Source: Marinilactibacillus sp. Marseille-P9653
GTDB taxonomy: Bacteria; Bacillota; Bacilli; Lactobacillales; Carnobacteriaceae_A
DNA: 64,000 bases
Assembly (NCBI RefSeq): GCF_916618885.1
Contig: NZ_CAKAKH010000001.1
Span: forward strand, 1,661,005 to 1,725,004
Direction of reading: 5' to 3'
Position 1 is the stretch's first letter. Each line of letters begins with the position of its first letter. Position numbers and translations under genes: made by a program. The notes below the pieces were generated by a model. It did not search any database. It was not told where the DNA came from and worked only from the letters and a program-made list of their open reading frames with translations. Positions 7,267-16,806 of the stretch are shown here, piece by piece.

Positions 7267-7755
7267 TTAGTTTTCTGGCTTCAGATCTTGGCTGTGATTG
7301 TCAGGATTAAAGTTATCCTCATGTGTTTCAGCATCCGTTCCTGGTTCTTTGAAATCGACTCCGAAACCAGGTGCTGAAAGATGATCATCGATTGATTTTT
7401 CGAAATCGCCTTTTTCGTCTTCATCTTCTCTAGCAGGCTCTTTTTTGTCATTATGACTTTTTGTGTTCTTATTCGAATCATCTTGAAGAATCACATATCC
7501 GCCACGTTGGATCGTGTCTGCAAATAGTGTTGCATCTGAATCATTCAGCTCATAAACATCCGATGCATTGGCAACGGACACTTCATTTTCATTGATGCCC
7601 TCTACTTTGACTTCTAATTCTTCACTTAAAGATTGAACTTGTTCTTCTTTTGTATATACAGTTAAATGTTTTTGGATCAGTTGATTTTCAATTTCAAGAT
7701 CATTGATTTTTTTAGAAACATCTTCTTCTAGTTGAAATGTTGAAATGATTTTCAT
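7267..7755 (-). CDS. Acidic hypothetical protein, possibly general-stress-protein-like
   Basis: 162 residues. The first 90 alternate strand and helix (MKIISTFQ..., HLTVYTKEEQVQSLSEEL, then ADTIQRGGYVIL) in a pattern weakly like the YflT/general stress protein 17M domain. The last 70 residues are low-complexity and strongly charged (KKEPAREDEDEKGDF and many D, E and N), probably disordered. There is no signal peptide or membrane segment. The gene is monocistronic with a clear terminator. The function is unknown; the stress-protein link is a weak resemblance only. Confidence 0.65.
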   Translation of the reverse strand: MKIISTFQLEEDVSKKINDLEIENQLIQKHLTVYTKEEQVQSLSEELEVKVEGINENEVSVANASDVYELNDSDATLFADTIQRGGYVILQDDSNKNTKSHNDKKEPAREDEDEKGDFEKSIDDHLSAPGFGVDFKEPGTDAETHEDNFNPDNHSQDLKPEN

Positions 7756-7857
7756 ATTGTTTCCTCCTAATACTGTTATTAATCCAATAGTATCAAAGTA
7801 ATTTTAGTCCAACAAACAAGAAGGCTTGTATAATAAAATAAAATTATTGAATATCTG

Positions 7858-7886
7858 TTGACTTTTATCCAATTACCTTATATAAT
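7858..7886 (+). promoter_or_regulatory. Promoter of tRNA-Arg
   Basis: TTGACT, 17-base spacer, TATAAT on the plus strand, ending 20 bases before the tRNA; a near-consensus sigma-A promoter. Confidence 0.9.
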
Positions 7887-7905
7887 AATCTCTGTTGCTG
7901 TTATT

Positions 7906-7979
7906 GTTCTGATAGCTCAGCTGGATAGAGCATTCGCCTTCTAAGCGAACGGTCGGGGGTTCGAATCCCTCTCAGAACG
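7906..7979 (+). tRNA. tRNA-Arg (anticodon UCU)
   Basis: Complete cloverleaf of 74 bases: acceptor stem GTTCTGA/TCAGAAC, D arm GCTC..GAGC, anticodon stem TTCGC/GCGAA with loop CTTCTAA (anticodon TCT), and T arm with GGTTCGAATCC. CCA is not encoded. It reads AGA/AGG codons. It is an isolated plus-strand gene with its own promoter and terminator. It shows no attached integrase or duplicated 3' end, so no integrated element is seen here. Confidence 0.97.
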
Positions 7980-8020
7980 TAAGATTTACTCGATAATTGT
8001 TTATGTATAAATAATTGTAT

Positions 8021-8065
8021 AAAAAAGTCTATTACTTTTAAAAAGTAGTAGACTTTTTTTATTTT
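8021..8065 (+). terminator. Terminator of tRNA-Arg
   Basis: Stem AGTCTATTACTTTT / AAAAGTAGTAGACT (one G-U pair) followed by seven T on the plus strand, about 50 bases after the tRNA. Confidence 0.85.
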
Positions 8066-8122
8066 TATAAAATTTAAAATAAATTGTAACCTTATCTTTC
8101 ACTGTCCCAAACATAAGTTATA

Positions 8123-8386
8123 CTATCTATGTCTGCTTTTATACATATGTATGTACATCCATATGTATCCTAAAATTGTAAAAGCTAATCCAATAAATCC
8201 TAAAAACAGAAGAAGCTTCCCTAAAGGAGCATTTATCGCAGCTTCTTTTTGCGCCTCTCTCAATTGCTCATCTGTAGATAGGTTATAATCCTGAATCGGT
8301 ATCAAAATACTCCACAGGAAATAGCCAATCATTATACTCAGAAGTGAAGTTATTAGACATATACTGAACAGTTTCTCAATATCCAT
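8123..8386 (-). CDS. Small two-helix membrane protein, unknown function
   Basis: About 87 residues with two hydrophobic helices (roughly 8-30 and 55-77). They are joined by a polar segment rich in E, Q and A (DEQLREAQKEAA), and the basic tail KSRHR is probably cytoplasmic. The ATG at 8386 is preferred over a GTG six bases upstream because AGGA is 8 bases from it. The gene is monocistronic on the minus strand, between tRNA-Arg and glnA. I do not recognise a family. Codon use resembles its neighbours. Confidence 0.6.
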   Translation of the reverse strand: MDIEKLFSICLITSLLSIMIGYFLWSILIPIQDYNLSTDEQLREAQKEAAINAPLGKLLLFLGFIGLAFTILGYIWMYIHMYKSRHR

Positions 8387-8540
8387 TTTCACTTTCCTAA
8401 CCTTCTTTCAACTTATAGTCATTTCCTATCTATATACTATGCTTAAACTTTAAACTATTTCTAAATCCGTTGAGGGTATTATCTATTTAGAAACTTTTAC
8501 GTATCCACAAACTTTCTATATTTGGATTTTAATTCATCGC

Positions 8541-8570
8541 AAAAAGAGGATGCTTTTCAGCATCCTCTTT
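8541..8570 (-). terminator. Terminator of the Arg62-containing glnA
   Basis: Perfect 11-bp stem AAAGAGGATGC/GCATCCTCTTT with a six-base loop and UUUUU on the minus strand, 19 bases after the glnA stop. Confidence 0.92.
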
Positions 8571-8588
8571 CCCATCAGAACTCTTCAA

Positions 8589-9932
8589 TTAATATAGGTT
8601 CAAATATTGTTCTTTTTCCCATTGGCTTACTGTGGCTTTGTATTGATCCCACTCTACTGTTTTAGTCGCTACAAAGTTGTTAAAGATGTGCTCACCTAAT
8701 GCTTCGATAATCACTGGATCTTTTTTAAGGTTTTGTACAGCTTCATGTAGACTGCCTGGTAAAGATTCAATCCCTTTATCATCCAGTTCTGTAGTATCCA
8801 TTTCATAGATATTATCCGTTGTTGGATCGACAGCTTTCAAATCGCGTCTAATACCATCTAAGCCAGCTTTTAACATGACAGCTAACGCAAGGTATGGGTT
8901 AGTCGTAGGATCCACTGAACGTACCTCTAAACGAGTAGACAATCCTCTTGATTCTGGAACACGAATCATTGGTGTTCTGTTTCTTCCAGACCATGCAATG
9001 TATACAGGTGCTTCGTATCCTGGAACTAAACGCTTGTATGAGTTCACTGTTGGATTTGTAACGGCAGTGAAAGCTGAAGCATGTTCCATTAGACCAGCCA
9101 TAAATTTGTACGCTGTATCGCTTAATTGCATGGGACCATTCTCATCAAAGAAGGCATTTCCATTTTCGTTGAATAATGACATGTTACAGTGCATACCAGA
9201 TCCATTGATTCCAAAAATCGGTTTAGCCATAAAGGTTGCATGTAAACCATATTTTCTAGCAACTGTTTTAACAATTAGTTTGAAAGTCTGGATATTATCA
9301 CATGCTTCTACCGCATTTGCGTATTTCCAGTCAATTTCGTGTTGACCTGGAGCAACTTCGTGGTGACTAGCTTCAATCTCAAAGCCTAGATCTTCTAATT
9401 CTAATACAATATCTCTACGGCAGTTCTCTGCAAGATCATTAGGTGCAAGGTCAAAGTATCCGCCGTTGTCATTTAAGTTTTCTGTTACTTCATCGTTTTC
9501 ATTTAATTTGAATAAGAAAAATTCAGGCTCAGGTCCTAAGTTGAATTCTGTAAAGCCCATATCTTCTGCTTCTTTTAAAATGCGTTTTAAGTTTGTACGA
9601 GGATCTCCACTGAAAGATGTTCCATCAGGATTTTTGATATCGCATATCAATCTAGCAACTTTTCCTTTTTTAGAAGAATCTGTTTCCCAAGAAAAGACCA
9701 GCCATGTATTCAAATCTGGACTTAAGTACATATCAGATTCTTGAATTCTAACAAATCCTTCAATAGATGAACCATCAAACATCATTTGACCATCCAATAC
9801 CTTATCAAGCTGACTGATTGGTACTTCTACATTTTTAATGATTCCCAAAATATCTGTAAACATTAGTCTTAAAAAACGAACATTTTTTTCTTTAACCTGA
9901 TCTTTTATGTATTCTCTAGTAATAGTTGTCAA
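8589..9932 (-). CDS. glnA: Glutamine synthetase type I-alpha (Arg62 present)
   Basis: ATP-dependent synthesis of glutamine from glutamate and ammonia; a cytoplasmic dodecamer. 447 residues, close to the 444 of Bacillus subtilis GlnA. Visible are FDGSSIEGF (52-60), Arg62, [38 protein letters not shown] (the glutamate flap) and NRTPMIRVP. Arg62 is the residue known in Bacillus GlnA to bind glutamine for feedback inhibition and to matter for GlnR/TnrA contact, so this copy looks like the regulated form. It has its own promoter (9997-10025) and terminator. No glnR gene or clear GlnR box is adjacent. Confidence 0.95.
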   Translation of the reverse strand: MTTITREYIKDQVKEKNVRFLRLMFTDILGIIKNVEVPISQLDKVLDGQMMFDGSSIEGFVRIQESDMYLSPDLNTWLVFSWETDSSKKGKVARLICDIKNPDGTSFSGDPRTNLKRILKEAEDMGFTEFNLGPEPEFFLFKLNENDEVTENLNDNGGYFDLAPNDLAENCRRDIVLELEDLGFEIEASHHEVAPGQHEIDWKYANAVEACDNIQTFKLIVKTVARKYGLHATFMAKPIFGINGSGMHCNMSLFNENGNAFFDENGPMQLSDTAYKFMAGLMEHASAFTAVTNPTVNSYKRLVPGYEAPVYIAWSGRNRTPMIRVPESRGLSTRLEVRSVDPTTNPYLALAVMLKAGLDGIRRDLKAVDPTTDNIYEMDTTELDDKGIESLPGSLHEAVQNLKKDPVIIEALGEHIFNNFVATKTVEWDQYKATVSQWEKEQYLNLY

Positions 9933-9996
9933 TTTATTTCCTCCTAATAGTTAGATGGTTCGTTTATCTCTTTTGGCTATCAAATATTACTTACGA

Positions 9997-10025
9997 AGAA
10001 TAGCATTGAACGGTTAGTGAAACAA
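9997..10025 (-). promoter_or_regulatory. Candidate promoter of the Arg62 glnA
   Basis: TTGTTT (10025-10020), 17-base spacer, TATTCT (10002-9997) on the minus strand, 65 bases upstream of the start codon. Confidence 0.6.
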
Positions 10026-10141
10026 CCGCTACTGAATAAGTAAAAGGGAAAGAGTCATTTACTTTTTATTCCAAATATGAAAGCCTTATCAAATTTCGAT
10101 AATTAACCAAATTGAACTATACCATTTTTTGTATCACATAC

Positions 10142-10204
10142 AAAAAAATCGATATATCAGAACTTAAAGTGATTTCGTTTATAAACCACTCAAGCCAATA
10201 TATC
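10142..10204 (-). terminator. Terminator of the Asp62 glnA
   Basis: Outer stem GATATAT/ATATATC (10151-10157 and 10198-10204) with an inner paired region around CTTGAGTG/CACTTTAAG, then GATTTTTTT on the minus strand. Confidence 0.75.
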
Positions 10205-10240
10205 GCTCTTTTTATTTAACTAATGATCTTGATTCAAAAC

Positions 10241-11581
10241 TTAGTATAACTCAAAATATCGTTCTGTTTCCCACTCTGATACTGCAAGTGAGTAGTTAGA
10301 CCAATCATACTCTTTTGCAGAGACAAAACGCTCAAAGATATGTTGCCCTAAAGCATCTTTAATCGTTTCGTCTGCTTTGAGGTTCTGAACAGCTTCGTAT
10401 AGCGTTCTAGGCAGAGATTCAATGTTATTTTCATTTCTCTCGATTTGATCCATGTTGAAAATATCTCTATTGACTGGTTCCGGAGCCGTTTTCGCTTCGC
10501 TAATTCCTTTTAATCCAGCTTTGAGTAACACAGCCAGAGCAAGATAAGGATTCGCACTAGGATCGACACTTCTCAATTCTACTCGTGTAGACATGCCTCT
10601 AGAAGCAGGCACTCGTACTAACGGTGTACGATTCGTACCAGACCAAGCTACATATACAGGCGCTTCAAATCCGGGCGTTAATCGTTTATATGAATTAACG
10701 ATTGGATTACAGATAGCTGTATACGACTTGGCGTGATCCAGTATACCAGCGATAAATTGATAGGCAGTATTACTTAATTGATCGACGTTAGCTTCATCAA
10801 AGAACGCATTACCTTCTTCGGTAAATAAAGACATATTAAAATGCATTCCTGAACCACTAATATTTGCTGTTGGTTTAGGCATGAAAGTAGCGTGTAAGCC
10901 ATGTTTACGCGCTACCGTTTTGACAATCAGTTTAAATGTTTGAATATTATCGCAAGCTTCTATTGCATCTGCGTATTTCCAGTCGATTTCGTGTTGACCA
11001 GGAGCGACCTCATGATGACTAGCTTCAATTTCAAAGCCAAGCGCCTCTAATTCTAAAACAATGTCTCTACGACAATTTTCTGCTAAGTCAGTTGGTGCTA
11101 AATCAAAATATCCACCATTGTCATTTAAAGTTTTACTAGGTTTCCCGTTTTCATCTAGTTTAAATAAGAAGAATTCAGGCTCTGGTCCTAGATTGAACTT
11201 TGTAAATCCAGCCTCATTCATTTCTTTCAACACTCGACGAAGGTTACTTCTTGGATCACCAGCAAACGGCGTTCCGTCCGGATTATAGACATCACAGATA
11301 AATCTAGCGATGGTTCCCTTTACAGTTTCAAGTTCCCACGGAAAAACTAACCATGTATCTAGGTCTGGATGAAGTTTCATATCACTTTGATCTATATCTA
11401 CAAATCCATCAATTGATGAACCATCAAAGGCAATTTCATTATCCATCACTTTTTCTAACTGACTGATAGGTACTTCTACATTTTTTATAATGCCATCTAT
11501 GTCTGTAAACATAAGACGCAAAAAGCGTACCTCTTTCTCTTTAGCTTGCTTTAAAATTTCCTCTTTGGTAAAGGAGGACAT
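10241..11581 (-). CDS. glnA: Second glutamine synthetase I-alpha, with Asp at position 62
   Basis: 446-residue paralogue of the adjacent GlnA, with the catalytic motifs intact (FDGSSIDGF 52-60, [48 protein letters not shown]), so it should be active. The feedback residue Arg62 is Asp here (GFVDIDQSD against GFVRIQESD), and neighbouring positions also differ (IDG for LGT-type at 28-30). By analogy with Bacillus Arg62 mutants it may be insensitive to glutamine and unable to signal to GlnR; this is inference. It has its own promoter (11628-11656) and terminator. Which copy is the housekeeping enzyme cannot be told from sequence. Confidence 0.93.
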   Translation of the reverse strand: MSSFTKEEILKQAKEKEVRFLRLMFTDIDGIIKNVEVPISQLEKVMDNEIAFDGSSIDGFVDIDQSDMKLHPDLDTWLVFPWELETVKGTIARFICDVYNPDGTPFAGDPRSNLRRVLKEMNEAGFTKFNLGPEPEFFLFKLDENGKPSKTLNDNGGYFDLAPTDLAENCRRDIVLELEALGFEIEASHHEVAPGQHEIDWKYADAIEACDNIQTFKLIVKTVARKHGLHATFMPKPTANISGSGMHFNMSLFTEEGNAFFDEANVDQLSNTAYQFIAGILDHAKSYTAICNPIVNSYKRLTPGFEAPVYVAWSGTNRTPLVRVPASRGMSTRVELRSVDPSANPYLALAVLLKAGLKGISEAKTAPEPVNRDIFNMDQIERNENNIESLPRTLYEAVQNLKADETIKDALGQHIFERFVSAKEYDWSNYSLAVSEWETERYFELY

Positions 11582-11627
11582 TGATCAACACTCATCCCTT
11601 CAGTTTCTTATAATTTTGTCTCTTATT

Positions 11628-11656
11628 AGACTAAAGGACACCCTCATCATTGTCAA
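11628..11656 (-). promoter_or_regulatory. Candidate promoter of the Asp62 glnA
   Basis: TTGACA (11656-11651), 17-base spacer, TAGTCT (11633-11628) on the minus strand. The -35 is perfect and the -10 is weak, as in activated promoters. 46 bases upstream of the start codon. Confidence 0.6.
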
Positions 11657-11748
11657 ATAATAAGGGCTATATTGCTAGATTAAAAGTCTTCAAGCAATTA
11701 TGTATTTTGTAGTTCATTATGTCGGTCCATCTATATATTTAGGTCTTA

Positions 11749-11787
11749 AAACAAAAAGAGCACTGTCCCCCGAAGGAACAGCGACTC
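11749..11787 (-). terminator. Terminator of hup
   Basis: Strong GC stem around GCTGTTCC/GGGGACAG closed by a TTCG loop, followed by CTCTTTTTGTTTT on the minus strand. Confidence 0.9.
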
Positions 11788-11814
11788 TATAAAAGTATAT
11801 ACTTTTTCTACGTA

Positions 11815-12090
11815 CTATTTTACTGCATCTTTAAGAGCTTTACCCGCTTTGAATGCAGGTACTTTGCTTGCAGGGATTTGGATTTCTTCCCCAGTTTGAG
11901 GATTACGTCCTTTACGTGCAGCGCGATCACGAACTTCAAAGTTACCGAAGCCAATTACTTGAACTTTTTCTCCGTTAGCTAGTGATTCTTTAATTGTTTC
12001 GAATACTGATTCTACTGCAGCAGTAGCGTCCTTTTTAGTAAGGTCAGTTGCTGCTGAAACTTTTTCGATTAATTCTGCTTTATTAGCCAT
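11815..12090 (-). CDS. hup: DNA-binding protein HU
   Basis: 91-residue nucleoid protein that binds and bends DNA as a dimer. The beta-arm motif [27 protein letters not shown] (about 62-87) and the N-terminal KAELIEKV helix are complete. The start is an ATG 13 bases after GAGGAGGTG. It has its own promoter (12224-12252) and a strong terminator, so it is a monocistronic, probably highly expressed gene. The position downstream of rpsA-der matches the Bacillus order in which hbs follows der. Confidence 0.97.
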   Translation of the reverse strand: MANKAELIEKVSAATDLTKKDATAAVESVFETIKESLANGEKVQVIGFGNFEVRDRAARKGRNPQTGEEIQIPASKVPAFKAGKALKDAVK

Positions 12091-12415
12091 CGTACATTTT
12101 CACCTCCTCATAAGAAGATCTATGTAAGCCATCAGATGTGACTTACGATCTTTCAAAAACATCCCTTTAAACATAAAATGAATGTGTTGGGTGAAATAGT
12201 CTTCTTACGACATTTCATTTAAAAAGATACCATAGAAACGTTGATACTGCAATGATTTTGTTGAAAAGAATCACTAAACTTTATTTCTTTCGTCATAACC
12301 TTTTTCACTTGACTTATAAAGAAATTTTTAATTTCGATTTACAGAAGCTTACACTGTCTATAGGCTGTTTACCTAGTGATATCCTAGGTACGAGCAAAAT
12401 AAGCAGATAGGCTGT
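12091..12415. other. 325-base gap between der and hup
   Basis: Contains the hup promoter and a roughly 130-base leader. Next to the der stop there is a 7-bp inverted repeat TACCTAG/CTAGGTA (12370-12390) flanked by two direct copies of ATAGGCTGT (12360-12368 and 12407-12415). Neither strand has a T run after the hairpin, so it is not an obvious terminator. No ORF seen. Confidence 0.6.
12224..12252 (-). promoter_or_regulatory. hup promoter
   Basis: TTGCAG (12252-12247), 17-base spacer, TATCTT (12229-12224) on the minus strand. Confidence 0.7.
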
Positions 12416-13729
12416 CTACGTACGTCTACGTGCTATAATATGAATAGGCGTACCTTCAAAATCAAATGTTGCTCTAAACCTATTCTCCAGATAACGTTTA
12501 TAAGAAAAGTGTAGTAATTCCGGATCATTTACAAAGATAATAAAAGTCGGCGGACTCACACTCACTTGAGTTGTATAGTAAATTTTAAGCCTTCTACCTT
12601 TATCTGTTGGTGTTGGGTTAGTTGCTACAGCATCCATCACCACGTCGTTTAAGATAGACGATTGAATACGTAGATGCTGATTTCTATAAACGCGTTCAAT
12701 GATATCAGGAAGCTTATCTAGGCGTTTTTTAGAAATTGCTGAAACAAAGATAACTGGAGCGTAACTTAAATATCTGAATTCTTCTCTAACTTCTAACTCA
12801 AAATCTCTAAGTGTATTTGTTTCTTTTTCAACCGTATCCCATTTATTGACAACAATAATGATACCTTTACCCGCTTCATGAGCATAACCAAATACTTTCT
12901 TATCTTGCTCTCTAATACCTTCTTCAGCATTGATGACACATAGAACAACTTCAGATCTTTCAATGGCTCTCATGGCTCTCAAGACACTATATTTCTCAGT
13001 GTTCTCATAGACTTTACCTTTTTTACGAATACCTGCTGTATCTATAATAGCAAATTCTCGACCATCATCTGTTTCGAATTTTGTATCGACGGCTTCTCTT
13101 GTTGTTCCAGCAATATCTGAAACAATCACTCGGTCTTCACCAATGATCGCATTCACCAGACTGGATTTACCTACATTGGGTCTTCCAATCAAACTGAAAC
13201 GAATCGTACCTTCATCAAACTCTTCATCAAGATCTTCTGGAAACTCAGCAACAACTGCATCTAATAAGTCTCCAAGCCCTAAACCATGTGAACCAGAAAT
13301 TGGAAATGGATCTCCCAATCCTAATGAATAAAATTCGTAACTGTACGTTCTTGATTCTGGATTATCTGCTTTATTAACAGCTAATACAACTGGTTTTCCT
13401 GAACGATATAAAATTGGCGCAACTTGCTCATCGGCATCTGTTACACCTTCACGAATACTAGCCAGCATAATAATGACATCTGCTTCTTCAATAGCAATTT
13501 GTGCCTGATTTCTGATTTGCGCATTAAGCGGTTCATCTTCCATCGTTATACCACCAGTATCAATTAACGTAAACTCTTTCCCTAACCATTCTGCACTTGC
13601 ATAAATTCTATCACGTGTTACGCCTGAAACATCTTCTACTATGGAGATACGTTCTCCTACTATACGATTAAAAATGGTTGATTTTCCGACGTTTGGACGT
13701 CCAACTATTGCTACTACCGGTTTTGTCAT
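12416..13729 (-). CDS. der: Ribosome biogenesis GTPase Der (EngA)
   Basis: Essential GTPase with two G domains in tandem that helps assemble the 50S subunit. The first P loop is GRPNVGKST (about 10-18) with DTGG; the second is GRPNVGKSS near 182-190 with DTAG and NKWD. The C-terminal KH-like domain ends ...IIARRRT. 437 residues matches the family. The ATG is preceded by AAGGTGAAC. It follows rpsA on the same strand after a terminator, as in Bacillus. Confidence 0.98.
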   Translation of the reverse strand: MTKPVVAIVGRPNVGKSTIFNRIVGERISIVEDVSGVTRDRIYASAEWLGKEFTLIDTGGITMEDEPLNAQIRNQAQIAIEEADVIIMLASIREGVTDADEQVAPILYRSGKPVVLAVNKADNPESRTYSYEFYSLGLGDPFPISGSHGLGLGDLLDAVVAEFPEDLDEEFDEGTIRFSLIGRPNVGKSSLVNAIIGEDRVIVSDIAGTTREAVDTKFETDDGREFAIIDTAGIRKKGKVYENTEKYSVLRAMRAIERSEVVLCVINAEEGIREQDKKVFGYAHEAGKGIIIVVNKWDTVEKETNTLRDFELEVREEFRYLSYAPVIFVSAISKKRLDKLPDIIERVYRNQHLRIQSSILNDVVMDAVATNPTPTDKGRRLKIYYTTQVSVSPPTFIIFVNDPELLHFSYKRYLENRFRATFDFEGTPIHIIARRRT

Positions 13730-13784
13730 AAACGTTCACCTTCTTTCTTGATTTTTGTAAGTTCATTTAGTGATTACAGCATTT

Positions 13785-13840
13785 CAAAAACATACACCCA
13801 ACCCCACGAAAACAGAAAATCGTTTCAGCGGGTTTGGGTG
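13785..13840 (-). terminator. Terminator of rpsA
   Basis: GC-rich stem CACCCAAACCC/GGGTTGGGTG with a loop of about 20 bases, followed by ATGTTTTTG on the minus strand. Confidence 0.7.
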
Positions 13841-13874
13841 CTATCGTTTTAATGAATTAAAAGATATAGTTTGC

Positions 13875-15284
13875 TTACTCTTGATCGTCGTTGTTCAATA
13901 GGCTTGATAATTGATCACCAATTTGGTCACCTAAAGTGAAAGTGCCATCTTCATCATCGTCACCAAACGAAGATTTAGTTACTTGTTGTGGTTTAGATGA
14001 TGATGGTTTCTTAGATTTGTTAGCAGCCGGCTTAGATGCTTGCTCAGGCGCTTCTTCCAAAGCTTTGATACTTAGTGAAATACGTTCTTCAGAAGGGCTA
14101 ACACTTAATACTTTCACTTGAATTTCTTCATCTTTAGCCACAACTTCATGAGGTGTTTCTACATGTTTGTGTGCCATTTCAGAAATGTGAACTAAACCTT
14201 CAACACCCGGTTTAACTTCTACAAAAGCTCCAAAATCTGTTACGCGTTTAACTTTACCTGTAACAACAGATCCTTCAGGTAATTCTTCTTCAAGATTATC
14301 CCAAGGTCCAGCTAAAGTATCTTTGATAGATAATGAGATACGTTCTTTATCTCTATCTACGCTTAATACTTTAACATCAACTTCGTCACCAGCGTTTAAT
14401 TTTTCTTTAGGATGTCCAATTCTTTCATGAGAAATTTCAGAAATGTGAACAAGTCCATCAACGCCACCAAGGTTAACGAAAGCACCAAAGTTAGTCAATC
14501 TAACAACTGTTCCTTTAACTGTTGAACCTTCTTCTAATGCGTCAAAAGCTTCTTCTTTGATTTTAGCTTGTTCATCAGCCATTAATGCTTTTCTAGAAAG
14601 AATTAATTGGCGTTCGTTAGGATCGATTTCAAGAATCTTAAACGTATACGTTTGACCTTCAAACTGATTCAGGTCGCTTACATACTGTACATCCATTTGA
14701 GAAGCAGGAACAAATCCTCTTACTCCAGCATCTACAGTTAATCCGCCTTTAACTACACGAGTAACTGGCGCTTCAATCGTTTCGCCATTATCAAATTTAG
14801 TCTGAAGTTCTTCCCACACTTTTCTTTGATCTACACGTTTTTTAGAAAGAACAAAGCTTCCTTGTTCTTTATCTTTTACGTCACGTAAAACAACTACATC
14901 AATTACGTCGCCAACTTTAACAACGTCTGATGGGTGTTCAAAACGTTCAGTTGAAAGTTCTTTTGGAGGGATGATACCTTCTTGTCCTCCACCAAGTCCT
15001 ACGATGACTTGTTTTTCGCTATCAATTACTAGAACTTCACCTTGAACCAGGTCTCCCGGTGTAATGTCTACAACGTCTTTTAAAACGTCTGACATTGATT
15101 CTGAATCAGAATCTGAAGAACCGACAGCTGGTTGAACTTGAGCGTCTTCGTTCTCTGCCATTACATCTTCTGGATCTGTTCCAGCTGCTGAGTTTACAAT
15201 CACTTGCTCTTTTGCAACTTCTTGTGATTCTTGATCCACTGTGTTGTTGTTTTCGAATTCGTTTGTATTTTCTTTATCTGTCAT
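13875..15284 (-). CDS. rpsA: Ribosomal protein S1 homologue (four S1 domains)
   Basis: RNA-binding protein of the S1 family, about 469 residues. After an acidic N-terminal tail (about 1-65) there are four S1 OB-fold repeats (roughly 70-145, 160-230, 245-320, 330-405). The last two carry the clear GAFV.L/V....GLVHISE signature. The C-terminal tail is rich in Ser, Lys and Asp. The ATG at 15284 is chosen because GGAGG lies 9 bases upstream; an in-frame upstream start would cover that site. Firmicute homologues are shorter than the six-domain E. coli S1, so the ribosomal role is partly by analogy. It follows cmk, a conserved pairing. Confidence 0.93.
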   Translation of the reverse strand: MTDKENTNEFENNNTVDQESQEVAKEQVIVNSAAGTDPEDVMAENEDAQVQPAVGSSDSDSESMSDVLKDVVDITPGDLVQGEVLVIDSEKQVIVGLGGGQEGIIPPKELSTERFEHPSDVVKVGDVIDVVVLRDVKDKEQGSFVLSKKRVDQRKVWEELQTKFDNGETIEAPVTRVVKGGLTVDAGVRGFVPASQMDVQYVSDLNQFEGQTYTFKILEIDPNERQLILSRKALMADEQAKIKEEAFDALEEGSTVKGTVVRLTNFGAFVNLGGVDGLVHISEISHERIGHPKEKLNAGDEVDVKVLSVDRDKERISLSIKDTLAGPWDNLEEELPEGSVVTGKVKRVTDFGAFVEVKPGVEGLVHISEMAHKHVETPHEVVAKDEEIQVKVLSVSPSEERISLSIKALEEAPEQASKPAANKSKKPSSSKPQQVTKSSFGDDDEDGTFTLGDQIGDQLSSLLNNDDQE

Positions 15285-15372
15285 AATATGTGTGCCTCCC
15301 AATGCCAATATTTCTACTCTATTAATTGTACATAAAATAAGCTGAATTTTCCACTAAAACATTTGAAACGCA

Positions 15373-16071
15373 TTATTTCTGATATTCTGGATATTTTTCA
15401 AAGATAATAGATTCAATTTTTTCAGTCACTTCTTCAATAGAAAAGGCTGTTGTATCGATTTCAACTGCATCATCTGCTTTTTTTAACGGAGAAACTGCTC
15501 TTGTAGAATCCTTACGATCTCTCTCTCTGATTTCTTGTTTTAATTTTGTTAAATCAGATTCGATTCCTTTTTCCAAATTCTCTTTGTGTCTGCGCTCAGC
15601 TCGCTCGTCTACGCTTGCTACCAAAAAGATTTTCACACTGGCATTTGGTAGTACCACGGTCCCAATATCACGACCATCCATGATCACATTTTTACTGGAG
15701 GCCATCTCTCTTTGTCGCTGAACCAATACCGTTCTCACATCTGGATGAGCAGCAACAAGAGAAACTGCATTCGTTACATCATTTTGTCTGATGTCCATCG
15801 TCACTTCCACATCGTTACAATAGACCAGTTGACCGTTATCTGATCTCTTAAAGTCGATGACTAACTGATTCAGTTCATTGACGATTGCATTCTGGTTCGT
15901 CAAATCTAATTGATTCTTTATAGCAATATAGGTGATTGCTCGATACATTGCTCCACTATCTACATAGATCAAGTCAAGGTGGTCAGCAATCTTTTTAGCC
16001 ACTGTACTTTTCCCTGACGAGGCAGGTCCATCTATAGCCACAGTCAATTGATTATTCAACACATACTTCAC
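15373..16071 (-). CDS. cmk: Cytidylate kinase
   Basis: Phosphorylates CMP and dCMP with ATP in pyrimidine salvage and recycling. 232 residues. P loop GPASSGKST (about 15-23), the substrate segment DSGAMYRA, the DGRDIGTVV motif, the lid ERAERRHKE and [13 protein letters not shown] are all present. It sits between the LysM protein gene and rpsA on the same strand; cmk-rpsA is a widely conserved pair. Confidence 0.97.
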   Translation of the reverse strand: MKYVLNNQLTVAIDGPASSGKSTVAKKIADHLDLIYVDSGAMYRAITYIAIKNQLDLTNQNAIVNELNQLVIDFKRSDNGQLVYCNDVEVTMDIRQNDVTNAVSLVAAHPDVRTVLVQRQREMASSKNVIMDGRDIGTVVLPNASVKIFLVASVDERAERRHKENLEKGIESDLTKLKQEIRERDRKDSTRAVSPLKKADDAVEIDTTAFSIEEVTEKIESIIFEKYPEYQK

Positions 16072-16095
16072 ACTTTCAATTTTTATTTAAGTCGA

Positions 16096-16758
16096 TTAGT
16101 TTACTTTTAACACTTGACCCACAAAGACTGTTTCACTAGACAATCCATTTAATTGCATCAGTTCCTGTGTAGTCATTCCATGATTTAAGGCAATGCGGTA
16201 CATGTTATCCCCCGCTTTTACCGTATACGTTTCTCCTGCCGCTGCTGGTTCTTCAGTGGTTTCATCGGCTTCTTCAGAAGCATCATTACTACCTGCTTGA
16301 TCTGTATTAGATTCTGCTGGCTCACTAGCTGGTTGATTTTCTTCAGTCGTTTCCGTTTCTGACTCACTCTCAGAATCCGGTTGTGGCTGCACGGGTTCTT
16401 CTACAGTTTCTTCAGCAGGCTCTTCCACTGTTTCTTCAGTATCTTCTGGTTCCTCAGCTACTTCAGGTTCTTCTTCGGCCTCGGGCTCTTCTTCTGATTC
16501 TGTAGTTGCTGGCTGTTCTACAGTCGGTTGTTGTGAATTAGGGAAATTAGGTTCTCTTTGACTATACCAGGCGTATGTACCTAATGTTACAACAATGATT
16601 AAAACTAGAAATACCACTGTAACAGTCAGGATAGGAGAAATACTTTTCTCGCGTTCTCGTTTAGCTTTTCGAGACATAGCCTGATCGTCATAATCTACTT
16701 CTTCATCAAATCGTTTCGACCACAGTTCTTCCATCGACTCGCGATCTTTCTTACTCAT
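16096..16758 (-). CDS. Membrane-anchored LysM-domain protein (YpbE-like)
   Basis: 220 residues: a basic cytoplasmic N terminus (SRKAKREREKS), one transmembrane helix (about 43-65, ILTVTVVFLVLIIVVTLGTYAW), an extracellular low-complexity linker of Glu, Pro, Thr and Ser (about 75-172) and a C-terminal LysM module (about 176-220, YTVKAGDNMYRIA...FVGQVLKVN) that binds peptidoglycan. The architecture and the position after recQ match Bacillus YpbE. The role is unknown, probably at the cell wall. The linker is strikingly acidic. Confidence 0.87.
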   Translation of the reverse strand: MSKKDRESMEELWSKRFDEEVDYDDQAMSRKAKREREKSISPILTVTVVFLVLIIVVTLGTYAWYSQREPNFPNSQQPTVEQPATTESEEEPEAEEEPEVAEEPEDTEETVEEPAEETVEEPVQPQPDSESESETETTEENQPASEPAESNTDQAGSNDASEEADETTEEPAAAGETYTVKAGDNMYRIALNHGMTTQELMQLNGLSSETVFVGQVLKVN

Positions 16759-16806
16759 AGTGATTCCTCCTCAAGTTCTATCATAGTTATTGTATCATAT
16801 TTTAGC

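Larger units (their letters stand above)
9933..10240. other. 308-base gap between the two glnA genes
   Basis: Holds, on the minus strand, the terminator of the upstream glnA (10142-10204), an AT-rich stretch, the promoter of the downstream glnA (9997-10025) and a leader of about 50 bases with a TCCTCC-complement ribosome site. No ORF with coding character and no convincing TGTNA-N7-TNACA GlnR box were seen. Confidence 0.7.

Noticed and set aside
7281-7481. Alternative minus-strand frame within the acidic protein gene
   Set aside because: Overlaps the better-supported frame at 7267-7755, lacks a ribosome site and looks like a +1 shadow.
7906-7979. tRNA-Arg as an integration site of a mobile element
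   Set aside because: No integrase, no repeat of the tRNA 3' end and no change of gene content nearby.
8875-9345. Plus-strand open frame of 156 codons inside glnA
   Set aside because: Antisense to a highly conserved enzyme; it is a shadow caused by the codon bias of the GlnA gene. The same holds for other plus-strand frames over fab, pyk, pfkA, clpB and opp genes.
16096-16758. Repeat element in the LysM gene from the GAA/TCT-rich run
   Set aside because: The repetitive DNA is explained by a Glu/Pro/Thr-rich linker in frame; there is no exact repeat unit.
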